35,583 bases of DNA, from NCBI GenBank assembly GCA_902554035.1, contig CACDMX010000009.1, forward strand, positions 1 through 35,583. The letters are read 5' to 3'. This document shows positions 34,466 through 35,583 of the stretch, piece after piece. The notes under the pieces were generated by a model. The model was not told where the DNA came from and made no database searches. It saw only the letters and a program-made list of their open reading frames with translations. The position numbers and the translations under genes are program-made. This DNA comes from an uncultured Pelagibacteraceae bacterium (GTDB lineage Bacteria; Pseudomonadota; Alphaproteobacteria; Pelagibacterales; Pelagibacteraceae). Within the stretch, counting starts at the first letter, position 1. Every line of letters begins with the position of its first letter.

Positions 34466-35583
34466 ATGAGTTATTTTAGTTTAGTTTATTTAGGAGTATT
34501 TTATTTAATAATTTCTGTATTATCTTTTTTTAATATAATTTATTCTTATTACTTTAATTTGTATTTGGGCATTAACAGCTATTTAATCACATTGTTTTTA
34601 TCATTAATATTTGGGTTAATATTTTTATTAAAAAATAAAGATAATTATAAAATTAATATTTATCATAAAATAATCACAGTAATATCGGGTTATTTTATAT
34701 TGCCTATAGTTCTATCAATACCATTTTACTTAAGTATTTATAATATTTCTTTTTTAGATTCTTATTTTGAAACAATTTCTGGCTTTACATCTACTGGTTT
34801 CACAATTTTTGAAAATATAAAACACTTAGACCAAAGTTTAATAATTTGGAGATCCTCAACTCAATGGATAGGTGGATTATATTTTTTATTTTCTATTATT
34901 TTGTTAATAGATATTTTTGATAATAATTTTAAAAAATCGCTTACAAATTTTATTACTTTTGATACATCAGAAACATTCAAACAGTCTTTTAAAATTTTAA
35001 TACTTTATTCAGTATTGACCTTTTTTATTTTTTTAATCTTGAAGATATTTAATTTTAGAACTTTCGACTCTTTTAATTTGTCAATGACTCTTATTTCTTC
35101 AGGAGGTTTTTTACCATTTAATAATTTGTCTTTAATTTTAAACACAAATACCAAAGAGGTAATTTTTGCTTTGTTAATGTTGTTGTCCTTTTTTAGTATT
35201 TTTCTTACTTATAATTTAGTTTTTTTAAAAAATAGAAATTTAAACTTTTTTCAGGAGGATATTTACCTTCTTTTTTATTTATTTTTTTTAATAATTATTT
35301 TCTTTTCTTTTTTAAATTTTGATTACGACTTTAGTCTAATTCTATTTTCAATTGCCAGTAGTGTATCTAATATTGGACTTTCATTAAAAAATACCCCATC
35401 GTCATTATCCTTTTTGTTCTTAATTTTAGTTATTATAGGTGGTTCTTTTTTTTCAACGAGTTCAGGTATTAGATTTTTCAAGCTTTACATTTTATTTAAA
35501 TTCTCTATTGATAATCTAATTTCACACGTAAAGCCAAAGACTGTTTCAAATAAAAAACAACTTTTTTTTGATATAAGTTTTGA
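34466..35583 (+). CDS. trkH: Trk potassium channel subunit TrkH (3' end beyond the window)
   Basis: Membrane channel for K+ uptake. The first 372 codons are in the window and the gene continues past its right edge. It starts at ATG 34466, seven bases after the trkA stop. The four pore-loop repeats with the conserved filter glycine are visible in order: GFTSTGFTIF, LISSGGFLPF, SVSNIGLSL and FFSTSSGIRFF. Between them lie the expected pairs of hydrophobic helices, and RSSTQWIGGLYFLF is a family landmark. TrkH proteins are about 480 residues, so roughly 110 are missing. No frame break is seen. Confidence 0.92.
   Translation, partial: MSYFSLVYLGVFYLIISVLSFFNIIYSYYFNLYLGINSYLITLFLSLIFGLIFLLKNKDNYKINIYHKIITVISGYFILPIVLSIPFYLSIYNISFLDSYFETISGFTSTGFTIFENIKHLDQSLIIWRSSTQWIGGLYFLFSIILLIDIFDNNFKKSLTNFITFDTSETFKQSFKILILYSVLTFFIFLILKIFNFRTFDSFNLSMTLISSGGFLPFNNLSLILNTNTKEVIFALLMLLSFFSIFLTYNLVFLKNRNLNFFQEDIYLLFYLFFLIIIFFSFLNFDYDFSLILFSIASSVSNIGLSLKNTPSSLSFLFLILVIIGGSFFSTSSGIRFFKLYILFKFSIDNLISHVKPKTVSNKKQLFFDISF

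Overview
The window is a piece of a streamlined, very A+T-rich alphaproteobacterial chromosome. It most likely comes from a SAR11/Pelagibacterales member. The reasons are the strong bias to A/T in all codons, genes that abut or overlap by a few bases, almost no intergenic DNA (no gene-free stretch exceeds about 190 bases), and gene orders typical of Alphaproteobacteria: ppiD-like-trpEGDC-lexA-gltX, tpiA-secG-pyrG-kdsA-eno-ftsB-lipA-ratA, bamA-skp-fabZ-lpxD-lpxA-lpxI-lpxB, and ntrYX-trkA-trkH. The assignment is inferred from these features; no database was searched. I see no tRNA, rRNA, CRISPR array, insertion sequence or prophage.

Left arm (1-7.8 kb). The zinc uptake locus has znuA (minus, cut by the window edge) divergent from znuC-znuB-zur (plus). 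A perfect Zur-type palindrome and a 25-bp tandem duplication lie between them. A small membrane protein, arsC, an aquaporin-like channel and a Nudix hydrolase follow, each touching or overlapping the next. A lysine-rich 69-residue protein with a strong Shine-Dalgarno comes next, then an unusual intergenic region with two inverted repeats. After it, on the minus strand, are ppx and a 5'-truncated ppk (polyphosphate turnover).

At about 7.82-7.84 kb the 5'-truncated ppk is joined head-to-head to a 5'-truncated bamA, exactly at an 18-bp perfect palindrome. I read this as a chimeric join or rearrangement.

Middle (7.8-24.9 kb). The plus-strand envelope operon (bamA, skp, fabZ, lpxD, lpxA, lpxI, lpxB) builds the outer membrane and lipid A. 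It converges on a minus-strand operon, read in the order PpiD-like chaperone, trpE, trpG, trpD, trpC, lexA, gltX. lexA has its own alphaproteobacterial SOS box. Divergent from this are tpiA, secG, pyrG and kdsA.

Right arm (24.9-35.6 kb). eno, ftsB, lipA and pncC are broken by about ten single-base homopolymer length errors packed into 3.1 kb. Correcting them restores full-length proteins of normal size with all catalytic motifs, so this looks like poor local sequence quality, not decay. Intact ratA lies among them, and pgpA and ispDF follow on the minus strand. The window closes with ntrY, ntrX, trkA and a trkH that runs off the right edge. NtrX lacks the sigma-54 contact loop.
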